Source: Paenibacillus_D sp047238105
Lineage (GTDB): Bacteria > Bacillota > Bacilli > Paenibacillales > Paenibacillaceae
DNA length: 64,000 nt
Assembly: GCF_047238105.1 (NCBI RefSeq)
Contig: NZ_JBDFMD010000001.1
Location: forward strand, 992,001 to 1,056,000
Direction of reading: 5' to 3'
In this document: positions 51,331-60,354 of the stretch, in pieces
Position numbering within the stretch: the first letter of the stretch is position 1
How the letters are laid out: each line of letters begins with the position of its first letter
Position numbers and translations under genes: made by a program
The notes under the pieces: model-generated
Seen by the model: the letters and a program-made list of their open reading frames with translations, nothing else
What the model was told of the DNA's origin: nothing
Database searches by the model: none

Positions 51331-52818
51331 TCATGGCCTGGCGACCCTCAGATATCGGCCATAAGCCTCATCCCAGTAATCGCTCGTACGCGGCTGATAG
51401 ATCTCCGGCGGAAAAGAATCGGTGACCACCTGGCGGATCTCCTGCAGCGACCCGATCTCACCCAAAGCATGAGCCTGGAGCAGCAGGTTGCCTGCCGCCG
51501 TCGCCTCAACCGGACCGGCGACGACCGTGCGTCCGGTACTATCAGCTGTCAGCTGGCAGAGCAGCGTATTCTGGATGCCGCCGCCGACCATATAGAGCTG
51601 CGGAGCCCGGAAGCCCAGCAGCTGTTCGATCTCTTCGAGCGTCTGCCGGAACTTCAGCGCTAAACTCTCGAGCACGCAGCGGACCAGCTCCGCCTTACTC
51701 TGCGGCACTGGCTGTCCCGTGCGCTCGCAGTAAGCCTGGATCCGCTGCGACATCTGCCCGGGTGCCAGGAAGCCAGCGTCCTCGGGATCGATATAGCTCT
51801 CGCTGCGCGGGATCCCTCTGGCCAGCTCCACCATCTCGGGATAACTGACCGTCTCGCCTTCCAGCTCCCACTGCCGCTTGCACTCCTGCAACAGCCAGAG
51901 ACCCATGATGTTCTTGAGGAGACGGATCTTGCCGAACGCTCCCGCTTCATTGGTGAAAGACCAGTCCCTCGCCTGCTCGGTCATGACCGGCCGGTCCGTC
52001 TCCAAGCCCATGAGCGACCACGTGCCGCAGCTGATGAACACGGCTTGTTCATGTGAGGCCGGCACGGCGGCGACTGCCGATGCCGTATCGTGCGATCCGG
52101 TCGCTACGACCGGAATCGGCGGCATCCGCAGCTCCTCGCAGAGGGCGTCCGTGAGCTGTCCGCAGCGCGTCCCCGGCTCGACCAGGTCCGCGAACAACTG
52201 CCGGGGCAGCGCCATCCGTTCCAGCACTGCAGCCGACCAAGTCCGCTGCAGCGGATCGAGCAGTCCGCTTGTGCTGGCGATCGTGTACTCGGTGGATTGC
52301 TCCCCGGACAGATAGTAGCGGAACAGATCCGGCATGAACAGCAGCCGGACGTCTCCCGCAGCCAGCAGCCCGCTCAGCTCGCCGCGCATTGCATGCAACT
52401 GGAAGATCGTGTTGAACTGCAAGGGCTGAATCCCGGTTGCCGCGAACATCTCCCGCTCCGGGAACTGCTGGAATACCTGCTCCATTACGCCGTCGGTGCG
52501 GGCATCGCGATAATGGACGGGATGGCTGACCAGTCGGCCGGCGCTGTCGACCAGCCCGAAGTCTACCCCCCAGGTGTCGACCGAGACCGAGGCCGGCGCC
52601 CCTTCGGCATGCTTGCGGAATGCGCGTATCCCCGCCTTCAGCTCGTGGAACAGCCGCAGGAAGTCCCAATGCAGCGTATGCCCCAGCTGGACCGGTTCAT
52701 TGGCGAACCTGTGGATCTCCGACAGCGTCAGCCGGCGGCCATCGAAGCCGCCGAGCATAACTCTGCCGCTGCTGGCGCCATAATCCGCCGCCAGCATGTG
52801 CAGCACTCGGTTACTCAC
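51331..52818 (-). CDS. FGGY-family L-fuculose/L-rhamnulose kinase
   Basis: The product has 495 residues from GTG 52818 (AAGGGAG 8 nt upstream; a GTG three codons earlier is less well placed). The N-terminal AADYGASSGRVMLG and SVDTWGVDFGLVD, together with VATGSHDTASAVAAVP and CGTWSLMGLE, are rhamnulokinase-like. The genomic setting between an L-fucose isomerase and a class II aldolase indicates it phosphorylates L-fuculose here, perhaps also L-rhamnulose. It has ATP-binding motif MVGGGIQNTLLCQLTAD. Confidence 0.9.
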   Translation of the reverse strand: MSNRVLHMLAADYGASSGRVMLGGFDGRRLTLSEIHRFANEPVQLGHTLHWDFLRLFHELKAGIRAFRKHAEGAPASVSVDTWGVDFGLVDSAGRLVSHPVHYRDARTDGVMEQVFQQFPEREMFAATGIQPLQFNTIFQLHAMRGELSGLLAAGDVRLLFMPDLFRYYLSGEQSTEYTIASTSGLLDPLQRTWSAAVLERMALPRQLFADLVEPGTRCGQLTDALCEELRMPPIPVVATGSHDTASAVAAVPASHEQAVFISCGTWSLMGLETDRPVMTEQARDWSFTNEAGAFGKIRLLKNIMGLWLLQECKRQWELEGETVSYPEMVELARGIPRSESYIDPEDAGFLAPGQMSQRIQAYCERTGQPVPQSKAELVRCVLESLALKFRQTLEEIEQLLGFRAPQLYMVGGGIQNTLLCQLTADSTGRTVVAGPVEATAAGNLLLQAHALGEIGSLQEIRQVVTDSFPPEIYQPRTSDYWDEAYGRYLRVARP

Positions 52819-52847
52819 CGCCGTCACTCCCTTCTAGTGGTAGTTCA

Positions 52848-52880
52848 AAAAGCCCTTTTGATCACGAAGAAGTGATCAGC
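52848..52880 (-). repeat. hairpin/repeat unit between fucI and the kinase gene
   Basis: The minus strand has GATCAC-TTCTTC-GTGATC (6-bp stem) followed by AAAAGGGCTTTTTG. It contains TTCGTGATCAAAA, shared with the repeats near mutM. It may reduce expression of the genes after fucI. Confidence 0.5.
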
Positions 52881-52882
52881 CC

Positions 52883-54673
52883 TTACTTGTACAGCGGTCC
52901 AAAGGTGCTGCATGCCCGGAAGTCTGCGCCTTCCGGATCAGCCGTTCCGAAGTTGCCCCAGGCGCGCGGGCGGAACACTTCCTCCTGCGGCACATTATGC
53001 ATGCTGACCGGGATGCGGAGAATCGAGGCCAGGGTGATCAGGTCCGAGCCGATATGGCCGTAGGAGATCGAGCCGTGGTTGGAGCCCCAATAATCCATGA
53101 CCGAGTACGCGTCGGTGAATGCGCCGCTGCCTGTCAGTACCGGAGCAAACCAGGTTGTCGGCCAGGTCGGATCGGTCCGTTTGTCGAGCGTATCGTGCAC
53201 GTCCTCCGGCAGATCGACCGTATACCCTTGCGCAATCTGCAGTACCGGTCCCAGACCTTTGACAAGATTGAGCCTGGACATCGTCACCGGCATGCCGCCC
53301 CGGGTCAGGAAGTCGGAGGAGTAACCGCCGCCGCGGAAATACTCCGCTGATGCAGGACGCCAGGAGGTCGCTTTCAGACAAGCGTCCACTTCCTCGTCCG
53401 TGATCTGCCAATGCGGCTTCAGCACCGGCTGGCCGTCCCGACTCTGCTCGCCCGTGCCGTCGAGCGCCGCCGGACCGGAGTTGATCAGATGGAGGATGCC
53501 GCCCTTGGCGTGGCCGCTCAGCTCATGACCGGTTACCCGTTTCACCGCATCCGGACTCCAATACGTCCGCACGTCGGCGAAGATCTGCGCCGTATTGGTG
53601 AGCAGGTAGCCGAAGAGCATCGCCACGCCATTCAGGCTGTCGTTCTCGGTTGCCACCAGGTAAGGCGCGCGCTTGCCGTTCCAGTCGAACGACGAGTTGA
53701 GGATCGCTTCCGGGAAGTCGCCATTAGGGAAATGGTCGGTCCACTGGCGTTGTCCCTGGAAGCCGGAGACGATCGCGTTGTGACCGAGCGCCTCCTCTCC
53801 GAAGCCCAGCTGATCCAGCTTCGGATTGCCGACCATCAGGTCGCGGATCACCAGCGCCATCTTGACATTGACTTCCCAGTCCTTGTCCTTCTTCTCCCGC
53901 GAGGACTGCAGCCGCTCCGGATTGTTGTCCGCGCCTTCGGCGCAGTTCTCCTTCACCCAGCTCATCGCCAGCTCGTACTCTTCGGGATCGAAGATCTCCT
54001 CCTCGATGCGCCGCGTCAGCTCGGACATGTCGACATATTCGTTGCGCATGCCCAGATAGTTCTGGAACAGCTCTTCATTGACGATCGAGCCTGCGATGCC
54101 CATCGACACCGAGCCGACGGCCAGATACGACTTGCCGCGCATCAGCGCGACAGCCAGTCCCGCCCGGGCAAAACGCAGCAGCTTCTCCTGGACATCCGCC
54201 GGGATCGTCGTATCGCCTGCATCCTGCACATCATGACCGTAGATGCCGAAGGCCGGCAGTCCCTTCTGGGCATGGCCCGACAAGACAGCTGCCAGGTAGA
54301 CCGCACCGGGACGCTCGGTGCCGTTGAAGCCCCAGATCGCCTTGGGCAGCATCGGATCCATGTCCATCGTCTCCGTGCCGTAGCACCAGCAAGGCGTGAC
54401 CGTAATCGACACGCCGACGCCTTCCTTGCGGAATTTCTCGGCCGATGCCGCAGCCTCGGCGACGCCGCCGATGCATGTATCGGAGATGACGCATTCCACC
54501 GCGGAGCCGTCAGGATACCGCAATGTTTCGCTGAGCAAGCCGGCTACCGCTTTGGCCATGTTCATCGTCTGCTCCTCCAGCGACTCCCTTACGCCTCTGC
54601 GCCGCCCGTCGATTGTTGGCCGGATACCGATCTTTGGAAACCCGAGTGCCCATCTGTTATCGCTTACATTCAT
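52883..54673 (-). CDS. fucI: L-fucose isomerase
   Basis: The product has 596 residues; AAAAGGAGG precedes the ATG. It begins with the family stretch PKIGIRPTIDGRRRGVRESL and includes TPCWCYGTETMDMDP, MRGKSYLAVGSVSMG, the metal site Asp in YLVATENDSLNG, and the C-terminal His in YWGSNHGSISYGH. The enzyme is manganese-dependent and converts L-fucose to L-fuculose; many members also isomerise D-arabinose. It is the first gene of a three-gene operon and is divergent from an AraC regulator. Confidence 0.97.
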   Translation of the reverse strand: MNVSDNRWALGFPKIGIRPTIDGRRRGVRESLEEQTMNMAKAVAGLLSETLRYPDGSAVECVISDTCIGGVAEAAASAEKFRKEGVGVSITVTPCWCYGTETMDMDPMLPKAIWGFNGTERPGAVYLAAVLSGHAQKGLPAFGIYGHDVQDAGDTTIPADVQEKLLRFARAGLAVALMRGKSYLAVGSVSMGIAGSIVNEELFQNYLGMRNEYVDMSELTRRIEEEIFDPEEYELAMSWVKENCAEGADNNPERLQSSREKKDKDWEVNVKMALVIRDLMVGNPKLDQLGFGEEALGHNAIVSGFQGQRQWTDHFPNGDFPEAILNSSFDWNGKRAPYLVATENDSLNGVAMLFGYLLTNTAQIFADVRTYWSPDAVKRVTGHELSGHAKGGILHLINSGPAALDGTGEQSRDGQPVLKPHWQITDEEVDACLKATSWRPASAEYFRGGGYSSDFLTRGGMPVTMSRLNLVKGLGPVLQIAQGYTVDLPEDVHDTLDKRTDPTWPTTWFAPVLTGSGAFTDAYSVMDYWGSNHGSISYGHIGSDLITLASILRIPVSMHNVPQEEVFRPRAWGNFGTADPEGADFRACSTFGPLYK

Positions 54674-54856
54674 CTGCGATTGCCTCCTTTTAATCTGCTA
54701 TGCTTTCTATTTTACCGTGAGCGCCAGCCATGGTTAACCTACTATTCTGCTGTATTGACGGAGACAAATAGCAACAAACTGACCCCGGGCAGCAAGATGC
54801 GAAGGCGATGCATCTGCGCTATAATGTAGTTATCCATTGCAGTGGAGGAGAAGGGC
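54674..54856. promoter_or_regulatory. divergent fucI / AraC promoter region
   Basis: For the AraC gene a -10 TATAAT is at about 54820-54825 on the plus strand. For fucI TAAAAT lies about 30 bp before its start with no -35, as expected of an activated promoter. CAACAAACTGACCCCG at 54772-54787 resembles CAAAAACTGACCTCG at 59382-59396 in the GH127/AraC region. Confidence 0.45.
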
Positions 54857-55717
54857 ATGCCCAAAATTGAAATCCCGCATATCAAAACCGACCGTTTTCG
54901 TTTCATTCATCCGCCCGAGCTGCTCTTTGCCGGCCAATTGATGGACGAACGGCATTTTCATACCCCGCGCGAGGCGCACGAGGACTACTGCGAGATCCTC
55001 TATGTCTCGGAAGGCGCAGGCGAGTTCATCATCGATGACAAGCTGTATCCCGCCCGGCAAGGGGACATTATCCTGTACAACAGCGGAGTTATGCACGAGG
55101 AGCGTTCTTCGGCAGAGTCGCCGCTGCGGATCTTCTATTGCGGCGTCAGCCATCTGCATATCGAGGGCATCCCGGCCGGCGATCTGCTCCCCCCTTCGAT
55201 CGAACCGGTCATCCCGGCGGACAAATATGCTTACAAGATCGAGAGCTATCTGAGCGAGATCCTCGAGGAGTGCAATGCCCAGGTGCTCGGCTACGAGACG
55301 CTGACCCAGAACCTGCTCATGTCGCTGATTACGCTTATCTACCGTGTCGTTGACGTCAAGCATTCCTTCCACGACTTCACGGGCAAGAGCGAGATTACGC
55401 TGCGGACCAAAGCTTTTATCGACCGCAATTACACCAAGAGCCTGACGCTTAAGGACATCGCTGATACGCTGTATGTCAGCCAGCACTACCTCTCCCACCT
55501 GTTCAAGAAGGATCTGGGCGACTCGCCGATCAATTATATGATCACCCGCCGGATCGACGAGGCGAAGCGGCTGCTGCAGCAGACCGACAAGCCCATCTAT
55601 GAGATCGCCGCAATGGTCGGCTACGAGAACGACAAGTATTTTTCCATGCTGTTCAAAAAAGTCGTCTCCCGCACCCCCGGGGCATACCGGGAGCATGTAC
55701 GGAGCAAAAACAGTTGA
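54857..55717 (+). CDS. AraC-family regulator with cupin sensor domain
   Basis: The product has 286 residues from ATG 54857 (GGAGGAG upstream). The N-terminal cupin (residues ~20-110; HFHTPREAHEDYCEILYVSE and GDIILYNSGVMHEE) is the sugar-sensing part. The C-terminal double helix-turn-helix reads LKDIADTLYVSQHYLSHLFK and IAAMVGYENDKYFSMLFKKV. It is divergent from fucI and is the likely activator of the fucose operon. Confidence 0.95.
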   Translation: MPKIEIPHIKTDRFRFIHPPELLFAGQLMDERHFHTPREAHEDYCEILYVSEGAGEFIIDDKLYPARQGDIILYNSGVMHEERSSAESPLRIFYCGVSHLHIEGIPAGDLLPPSIEPVIPADKYAYKIESYLSEILEECNAQVLGYETLTQNLLMSLITLIYRVVDVKHSFHDFTGKSEITLRTKAFIDRNYTKSLTLKDIADTLYVSQHYLSHLFKKDLGDSPINYMITRRIDEAKRLLQQTDKPIYEIAAMVGYENDKYFSMLFKKVVSRTPGAYREHVRSKNS

Positions 55718-55807
55718 CGCAGGAGGCATGGCATTGCGGACACAATAGCTGCTATTTCAGACAAACCCTTGTTTGGAACTGGCTGATCGGACGCACCATC
55801 CGTTATT

Positions 55808-56665
55808 TTATACCCTTGTTGATCCATACATCCGCTCCGTATACCGCGTGACCTGCTCATCATAGTCCGGATAGGCATAGCCCAACTGTTCTGACACCTC
55901 CCGGGAATAGCGGCGGAACAAGTCGTAGCACGTCCGCAGCGACTGCCACATCTGGGGGTAGCCCTCCTGCGCATAGGTGGAGAGCAGCGTCTGCCAATCC
56001 TCGGGCGGCAGGTAACGGTCGATAAATTTATAGTTCTTGCCCACACTAAATGTATATCCCCGCTCCGCGCCGATGTGCCAGGCCATCATCCGCAGCAGGT
56101 TGGGCCGGGCGATCCCGCTCAGATGATCGACCGCGAACAACAGCTCGCCGCGCGCCAGTCCTTTGACGACATAGGTCGAGACAAACCAAAATTCATTGCA
56201 GCAGTCGTCGAATTCTCTTGCCGTCGGCTTGCGGATCCAATAGCGCTGGTCGGTCGGGACGACCTCGCGGCTGATCCGTTTATCCTTGTCCATCAGTACC
56301 TCAACCAGGCCGTCACTGCCAGTGAAGTAATCGTCCAGCTCATCGATCGGGATCAGCGTCAGATCGATCTTGTTGCCGTCTTCGAACAGCATCAGATAAG
56401 AAAACCAATTGCCGTACTCAGGCGGGAACAATTCCATATCCTCCGGCTTCTGCAGGATAATCCGCTTGCCGAAGTGCTCCAGCCATCCGTCATCGGCCTT
56501 GAACGCTTCCATGTCGGTGACAAAGTAGGCGATATCATAATCCTGATAATCATCGGGCGCGATATTGCAGTTCGCCCGCGAGCCTTCCAGCGTCACGATG
56601 CGGATCCGCTCATCCCGCTCGGCGAATCCGAGCAGCAGCGCCATCATGTCCTGATTGCTTCGCAT
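55808..56665 (-). CDS. ANT(6)-like aminoglycoside adenylyltransferase
   Basis: The product has 285 residues from ATG 56665 (GGAGG 9 nt upstream). The N-terminal nucleotidyltransferase motif is EGSRANCNIAPDDYQDYDI, with the two metal Asp in DYDIAYFV; KIDLTLIPIDELDDYF supplies the third acidic residue. The helical C-terminal half with NEFWFVSTYVVKGLARGEL and WHIGAERGY is typical of streptomycin 6-adenylyltransferases (AadK/ANT(6)). Chromosomal homologues are widespread in bacilli, so resistance is only a possibility. It sits inside the sugar region with no clear link to it. Confidence 0.92.
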   Translation of the reverse strand: MRSNQDMMALLLGFAERDERIRIVTLEGSRANCNIAPDDYQDYDIAYFVTDMEAFKADDGWLEHFGKRIILQKPEDMELFPPEYGNWFSYLMLFEDGNKIDLTLIPIDELDDYFTGSDGLVEVLMDKDKRISREVVPTDQRYWIRKPTAREFDDCCNEFWFVSTYVVKGLARGELLFAVDHLSGIARPNLLRMMAWHIGAERGYTFSVGKNYKFIDRYLPPEDWQTLLSTYAQEGYPQMWQSLRTCYDLFRRYSREVSEQLGYAYPDYDEQVTRYTERMYGSTRV

Positions 56666-56699
56666 AGGTACAGACCTCCTCTCTATTTCCAATTATAGC

Positions 56700-56742
56700 A
56701 AAACACCTGCCCCACGGGTCCAACTCCGTGGGAACAGGTGCT
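56700..56742 (-). terminator. terminator after fucU
   Basis: On the minus strand CACCTGTTCCCACGG pairs with CCGTGGGGCAGGTG (one mismatch), followed by TTTT. It lies 24 bp past the fucU stop. Confidence 0.85.
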
Positions 56743-56765
56743 GCTTGTTCACGTAAAGGATACAT

Positions 56766-57197
56766 CTACGGCGCGATAACGCCTTTTTTCAGGATGATGT
56801 TGGCATAGAGTGCGCCCTCGCCCGTAGCTACGATCGCATAAGCCCGTTTGGCCCGCTCGTAGAAGGCGAAGCGTTCGACATGCTCAAAGTCCGAGTGTTC
56901 CGGCTCATGTCTGGCGACGATCTGGCGGTACGTCTCCCAGATCGGCGTCTCGACCGGATCGCCGGACACGACCTCCATGAGCGCAACCGCCCGTTCGGCG
57001 TAGGGGTCCAGCGGGAAGAGCGTCAGGATCGCATCCAGCAGCTCGGGGATCGCATGCCCGTCTGCCCGGAGGAGCCGCTGGGCATGGCTGGCTGCAGGGA
57101 AGTTGCCGTCGCCGATCACCAGTTCATCACCATGGCCCATCTCCATCAGTATCTTCAACAGCTCGGGCGAGATGATCGCCGGGATACCTTTCAACAT
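56766..57197 (-). CDS. fucU: L-fucose mutarotase (FucU/RbsD family)
   Basis: The product has 143 residues, the family length; AGGAGGCG lies 7 nt before the ATG. It shows the RbsD/FucU pattern MLKGIPAIISPELLKILMEMGHGDELVIGDGNFPAAS and, near the C-terminus, ERAKRAYAIVATGE followed by YANIILKKG. These ring-shaped enzymes interconvert the alpha and beta anomers of fucose, helping supply the isomerase. It follows the GH127 gene by 130 bp without an intervening terminator, and a weak cre-like sequence (57245-57258, 12/14) lies between. Confidence 0.93.
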   Translation of the reverse strand: MLKGIPAIISPELLKILMEMGHGDELVIGDGNFPAASHAQRLLRADGHAIPELLDAILTLFPLDPYAERAVALMEVVSGDPVETPIWETYRQIVARHEPEHSDFEHVERFAFYERAKRAYAIVATGEGALYANIILKKGVIAP

Positions 57198-57327
57198 CGT
57201 ACAACGCCTCCTGTATGTTGCTATCGTCTTCTACCAGCCTAACATGAAAGCGTTGCCTTGCCTATCCTCGCATCCTGTCTCCTTTCCTCCACTATCCTGC
57301 CAAACCATGGCACCGGGGCCGGGATGG

Positions 57328-59295
57328 TTACGTCGTACGGATCCACACCTGCATCTCCCCAGGCTTGCGATTGCCCCAGGCGTAATACGGGACGGCCTTG
57401 ACATCCAGCCGTTTCGTCTGCTTTGGTGCCTCCCGGTACAGCTGCCCCTGCCAATCCGACTCCAGCTCGGCCTGCGCTTCGGCTGTCAGTGTGACCAACC
57501 CGCCGGGCAGCAGTGGTTCGGTATGCTCGGACAGCGCTGACTCGCGCGGCAGGATGACCGAAGCCAACACCTCCTGATTGTCCTGCTCCTCCAGGCAATA
57601 GACAAGCGGTCCGCGCTGCAGCGCGACCTTGCCGGCATTGGCCCGGACACGCGGGTGGGCATACAGCCGCACCGGCTTCATCTCGGCATCCAGGAGGAGC
57701 GTGTCCCCCGCTTGCCACTGGCGCGTGATGTAGGCATACCCGTCACGCACATTAGCTGATACCTGCTCACCGTTTACCGTCAGCGTCATTCCGTCCGCCC
57801 AGCCGGGCACCCGGCAAGCGATCGTAAATGTCCCGGCCTGCTCCGGCTGCACGGACAGCTTCACAGCGCCGTTCCAAGGATAGCCGCTCTCCATCTGCAG
57901 CCGCACCTCGCCAAGGGAAAGCTGAAGACTCGCTTCACTGCCGATATACAGATGGGTATAGATCGTATCCTGCGAAGCGGTGTAGATGTACTCTCCCAGC
58001 GACGCGATCAGGCGGGCGACGTTGGGCGGGCAGCAGGAGCAGCCATACCAGGCTTGGCGGACGGCTTTGACATGCCGTCGGCCGGGATTTTTCTCGCTCG
58101 CTTCCGGCCAGACCTCCATCGGGTTGACGTAGAAGTAATGCTTGCCGTCTGCAGCCATGCCGGCGATAACCGTATTATAGAGCGCCCGCTCCATCACATC
58201 GGCGTATTCGCCTTTGGCTTCGAGCTGCAGCATCCGTTTGGCCCAGAAGATCAGCCCTACCGATGCGCACGTCTCGGAATAGTTGGTCTCGTTAGGCAGA
58301 TCGTAATCGAAGGTGAAGGCTTCACCGTGGAATGTCGAGCCGATCCCCCCGGTGATGTACATCTGCTTGTGGACCGTGTTGTGCCACAGCCTGCGGCAAG
58401 CCTCGAGCAAGGCTTCATCTCCGGTATGAAGGGCCAGATCTGCCATTCCGGTATACATGTAGACTGCCCGCACCGCATGACCAACGGCGACAGATTGCTC
58501 TCTCACCGGTTCGTGCGCCTGGTGATAAGCCAGATTCGGCGTCCCGGACGGTCCTTTGGTCCAATGGCCGATCCGGCCCCGATCCTCCCACTCCTGGACG
58601 AAGAACTGAGGTTCCGCCCCCCGCTCATTGATAAAAAACTCCGCCAGACGCAAGTAGCGCTCCTCACCCGTTGCCCGGTACAGCTTGACCAGCGCCAGCT
58701 CCACCTCCTGATGGCCATCATAACCGCGGATTTGTCCGGGGCCCGGTCCAAACCGCTCATCGATATGATCGGCGAACCGGCAGACGACCTCCAGCAGCTT
58801 GCGCTTGCCGGTCGCCTCATAGTAAGCCACCGCAGCCTCAATCATATGGCCTGCACAGTACATCTCGTGGCAATCCAACAGATTCGTCCAGCGATTGCCC
58901 GGCTCTTTGACGGTATAGAAGGTGTTCAGATAGCCATCGGGCTGCTGCGCTTCGGCGATCAGGTCGATCGTCTCGTCGGCCCGCCTCTCCAGCTCGGCAT
59001 CGGGATGCAGCGCCAGCGCGTATCCTACCGCTTCCAGCCATTTGGCGACGTCGCTGTCCTGGAACACCATGCCGCCGTATTCGCCTTGTTCTCTTCCAGC
59101 AGCAATCCGGAAATTGCGGATCGCATAGCTCGGCTCGGCGCCCTGGATCCGGTCATGCAGCGCCTCCCATTGATAAGGGATGACGGTTTCCTTGACGAGT
59201 GCATCATAAGCGGACCAAAAATCGTCGCGGATACGCACTTGCTTGAGGGGGATGCCTTGAATTGCGGGTTCGATAATATGCTGTGTCTTGGTCAT
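57328..59295 (-). CDS. beta-L-arabinofuranosidase, GH127
   Basis: The product has 655 residues. The alpha/alpha-barrel carries the zinc-thiolate active site of GH127: Glu341 and Cys343 in NYSETCASVG and the cluster Cys419, Cys421, Cys422 in WYGCSCCPPN, matching Glu338, Cys340, Cys415, Cys417 (nucleophile) and Cys418 of the Bifidobacterium enzyme HypBA1. The two C-terminal beta domains follow. There is no signal peptide, so it works on imported beta-arabinosides such as those of hydroxyproline-rich plant glycoproteins or rhamnogalacturonan. It is divergent from an AraC regulator and followed by fucU. Confidence 0.95.
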   Translation of the reverse strand: MTKTQHIIEPAIQGIPLKQVRIRDDFWSAYDALVKETVIPYQWEALHDRIQGAEPSYAIRNFRIAAGREQGEYGGMVFQDSDVAKWLEAVGYALALHPDAELERRADETIDLIAEAQQPDGYLNTFYTVKEPGNRWTNLLDCHEMYCAGHMIEAAVAYYEATGKRKLLEVVCRFADHIDERFGPGPGQIRGYDGHQEVELALVKLYRATGEERYLRLAEFFINERGAEPQFFVQEWEDRGRIGHWTKGPSGTPNLAYHQAHEPVREQSVAVGHAVRAVYMYTGMADLALHTGDEALLEACRRLWHNTVHKQMYITGGIGSTFHGEAFTFDYDLPNETNYSETCASVGLIFWAKRMLQLEAKGEYADVMERALYNTVIAGMAADGKHYFYVNPMEVWPEASEKNPGRRHVKAVRQAWYGCSCCPPNVARLIASLGEYIYTASQDTIYTHLYIGSEASLQLSLGEVRLQMESGYPWNGAVKLSVQPEQAGTFTIACRVPGWADGMTLTVNGEQVSANVRDGYAYITRQWQAGDTLLLDAEMKPVRLYAHPRVRANAGKVALQRGPLVYCLEEQDNQEVLASVILPRESALSEHTEPLLPGGLVTLTAEAQAELESDWQGQLYREAPKQTKRLDVKAVPYYAWGNRKPGEMQVWIRTT

Positions 59296-59417
59296 CGGAT
59301 TTCACGCTCCTGTATGGGGTTGCTTTCACTTTATCAAATGCGCGTGAACGCTGTCAGTATGCTATGATGTATTTTAGGTGTCAAAAACTGACCTCGTGTT
59401 GAAAGGGGGGATTTCAG
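59296..59417. promoter_or_regulatory. divergent GH127 / AraC promoter region
   Basis: On the plus strand TATGAT near 59362 can be the AraC -10. TGTCA occurs at 59352-59356 and 59379-59383 (27 bp apart), and CAAAAACTGACCTCG (59382-59396) resembles a sequence in the fucI/AraC region. The sites are candidates only. Confidence 0.4.
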
Positions 59418-60290
59418 ATGGCTATCCTTCACATTCCGATTCATGAGCCGGTAACTTACCTCTCGGGGGGCCAATTCTTGTCAACTGGCACCTGGGTGCA
59501 CCGCGAGCGGACGATCGACAGCTACGAGTTGATCCTCGGCATCTCGGAGGTGATGTACTTCCAGATCCATGACCGACTCTATGAGCTGGCCCCTGGCGAC
59601 GTACTGCTGCTGTGCCCGGATGAGCGCCATCGCGGCTATCGGCCGTCTCCGGCCAATCTGTCGTTCTACTGGTTTCACTTCCAGTGTCCGGTGCCTCCGG
59701 CAGCGTTGTCTGAGGTTCAGGAGAAGACTTGCCACGATCACCCCGGGGCAGAAGATGTACTTCTGATCCCGACGTATATACAATCCCCGATGCCTGCGCG
59801 GCTGCATATCCTCGCCCAGCAGCTGCTGCATGTCGGCATCGGCCGCTATCATCATCCGAGGGCTGCCGACTTTTTCCTCACCTCGCTGCTGATCGAGTTG
59901 TCGCAACAATATGTGCAGCAGCGTCAGCTAACGGAGGAGAGGATCACGGACCACAGCTTTCCCCGCATGCTGGAGTGGCTGCGGCTGCACGCCTGCGACA
60001 AACAGCTGAGTGTCGAGCGGGTAGCGGAGCTGTTCACCTACAACAAGGACTATCTCTCCAGGATGTTCAAGCGACGAATGGGAACCAATATGCTCTCTTA
60101 CATCCATCGTCTCAAGCTGGACAGGGCCAAGGATCTGCTCTCCCGGACGCCGCTCAATATCAAGGAGATTGCCGACCGCGTCGGTCTGGAGGATGACAAG
60201 CAGCTGATCAAATTATTCAAACGCTACGAAGGACTCACGCCGACCCAGTATCGCAAGGCCTTTATCCTGACGTATATGAACGATGATTGA
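59418..60290 (+). CDS. AraC-family regulator (cupin sensor)
   Basis: The product has 290 residues; GGGGGG lies upstream of the ATG. The N-terminal cupin (residues ~20-100) shows MYFQIHDRLYELAPGDVLLL and HRGYRPSPANLSFYWFHF, an arabinose-type pocket arrangement. The C-terminal DNA-binding domain reads VERVAELFTYNKDYLSRMFK and IADRVGLEDDKQLIKLFKRY. It is divergent from the GH127 gene, which it probably activates in response to a released sugar. Confidence 0.95.
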   Translation: MAILHIPIHEPVTYLSGGQFLSTGTWVHRERTIDSYELILGISEVMYFQIHDRLYELAPGDVLLLCPDERHRGYRPSPANLSFYWFHFQCPVPPAALSEVQEKTCHDHPGAEDVLLIPTYIQSPMPARLHILAQQLLHVGIGRYHHPRAADFFLTSLLIELSQQYVQQRQLTEERITDHSFPRMLEWLRLHACDKQLSVERVAELFTYNKDYLSRMFKRRMGTNMLSYIHRLKLDRAKDLLSRTPLNIKEIADRVGLEDDKQLIKLFKRYEGLTPTQYRKAFILTYMNDD

Positions 60291-60307
60291 CCAGGTTGAC
60301 AGCCAAA

Positions 60308-60342
60308 ACGCCCCCAGCTCCGTCATGCGAAGCCGGGGGCGT
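60308..60342. terminator. bidirectional terminator between AraC and melA
   Basis: ACGCCCCC and GGGGGCGT form a GC-rich stem, extended by GCT/AGC past one-base bulges, between two convergent genes. Confidence 0.85.
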
Positions 60343-60354
60343 TGCTATTAGGTA

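Noticed and set aside
53411..54829. Plus-strand open frame of 472 codons
   Set aside because: Antisense shadow of fucI; composition unlike real proteins here.
57952..59367. Plus-strand open frame of 471 codons
   Set aside because: Antisense shadow of the GH127 gene; His/Arg-rich composition and no domain.
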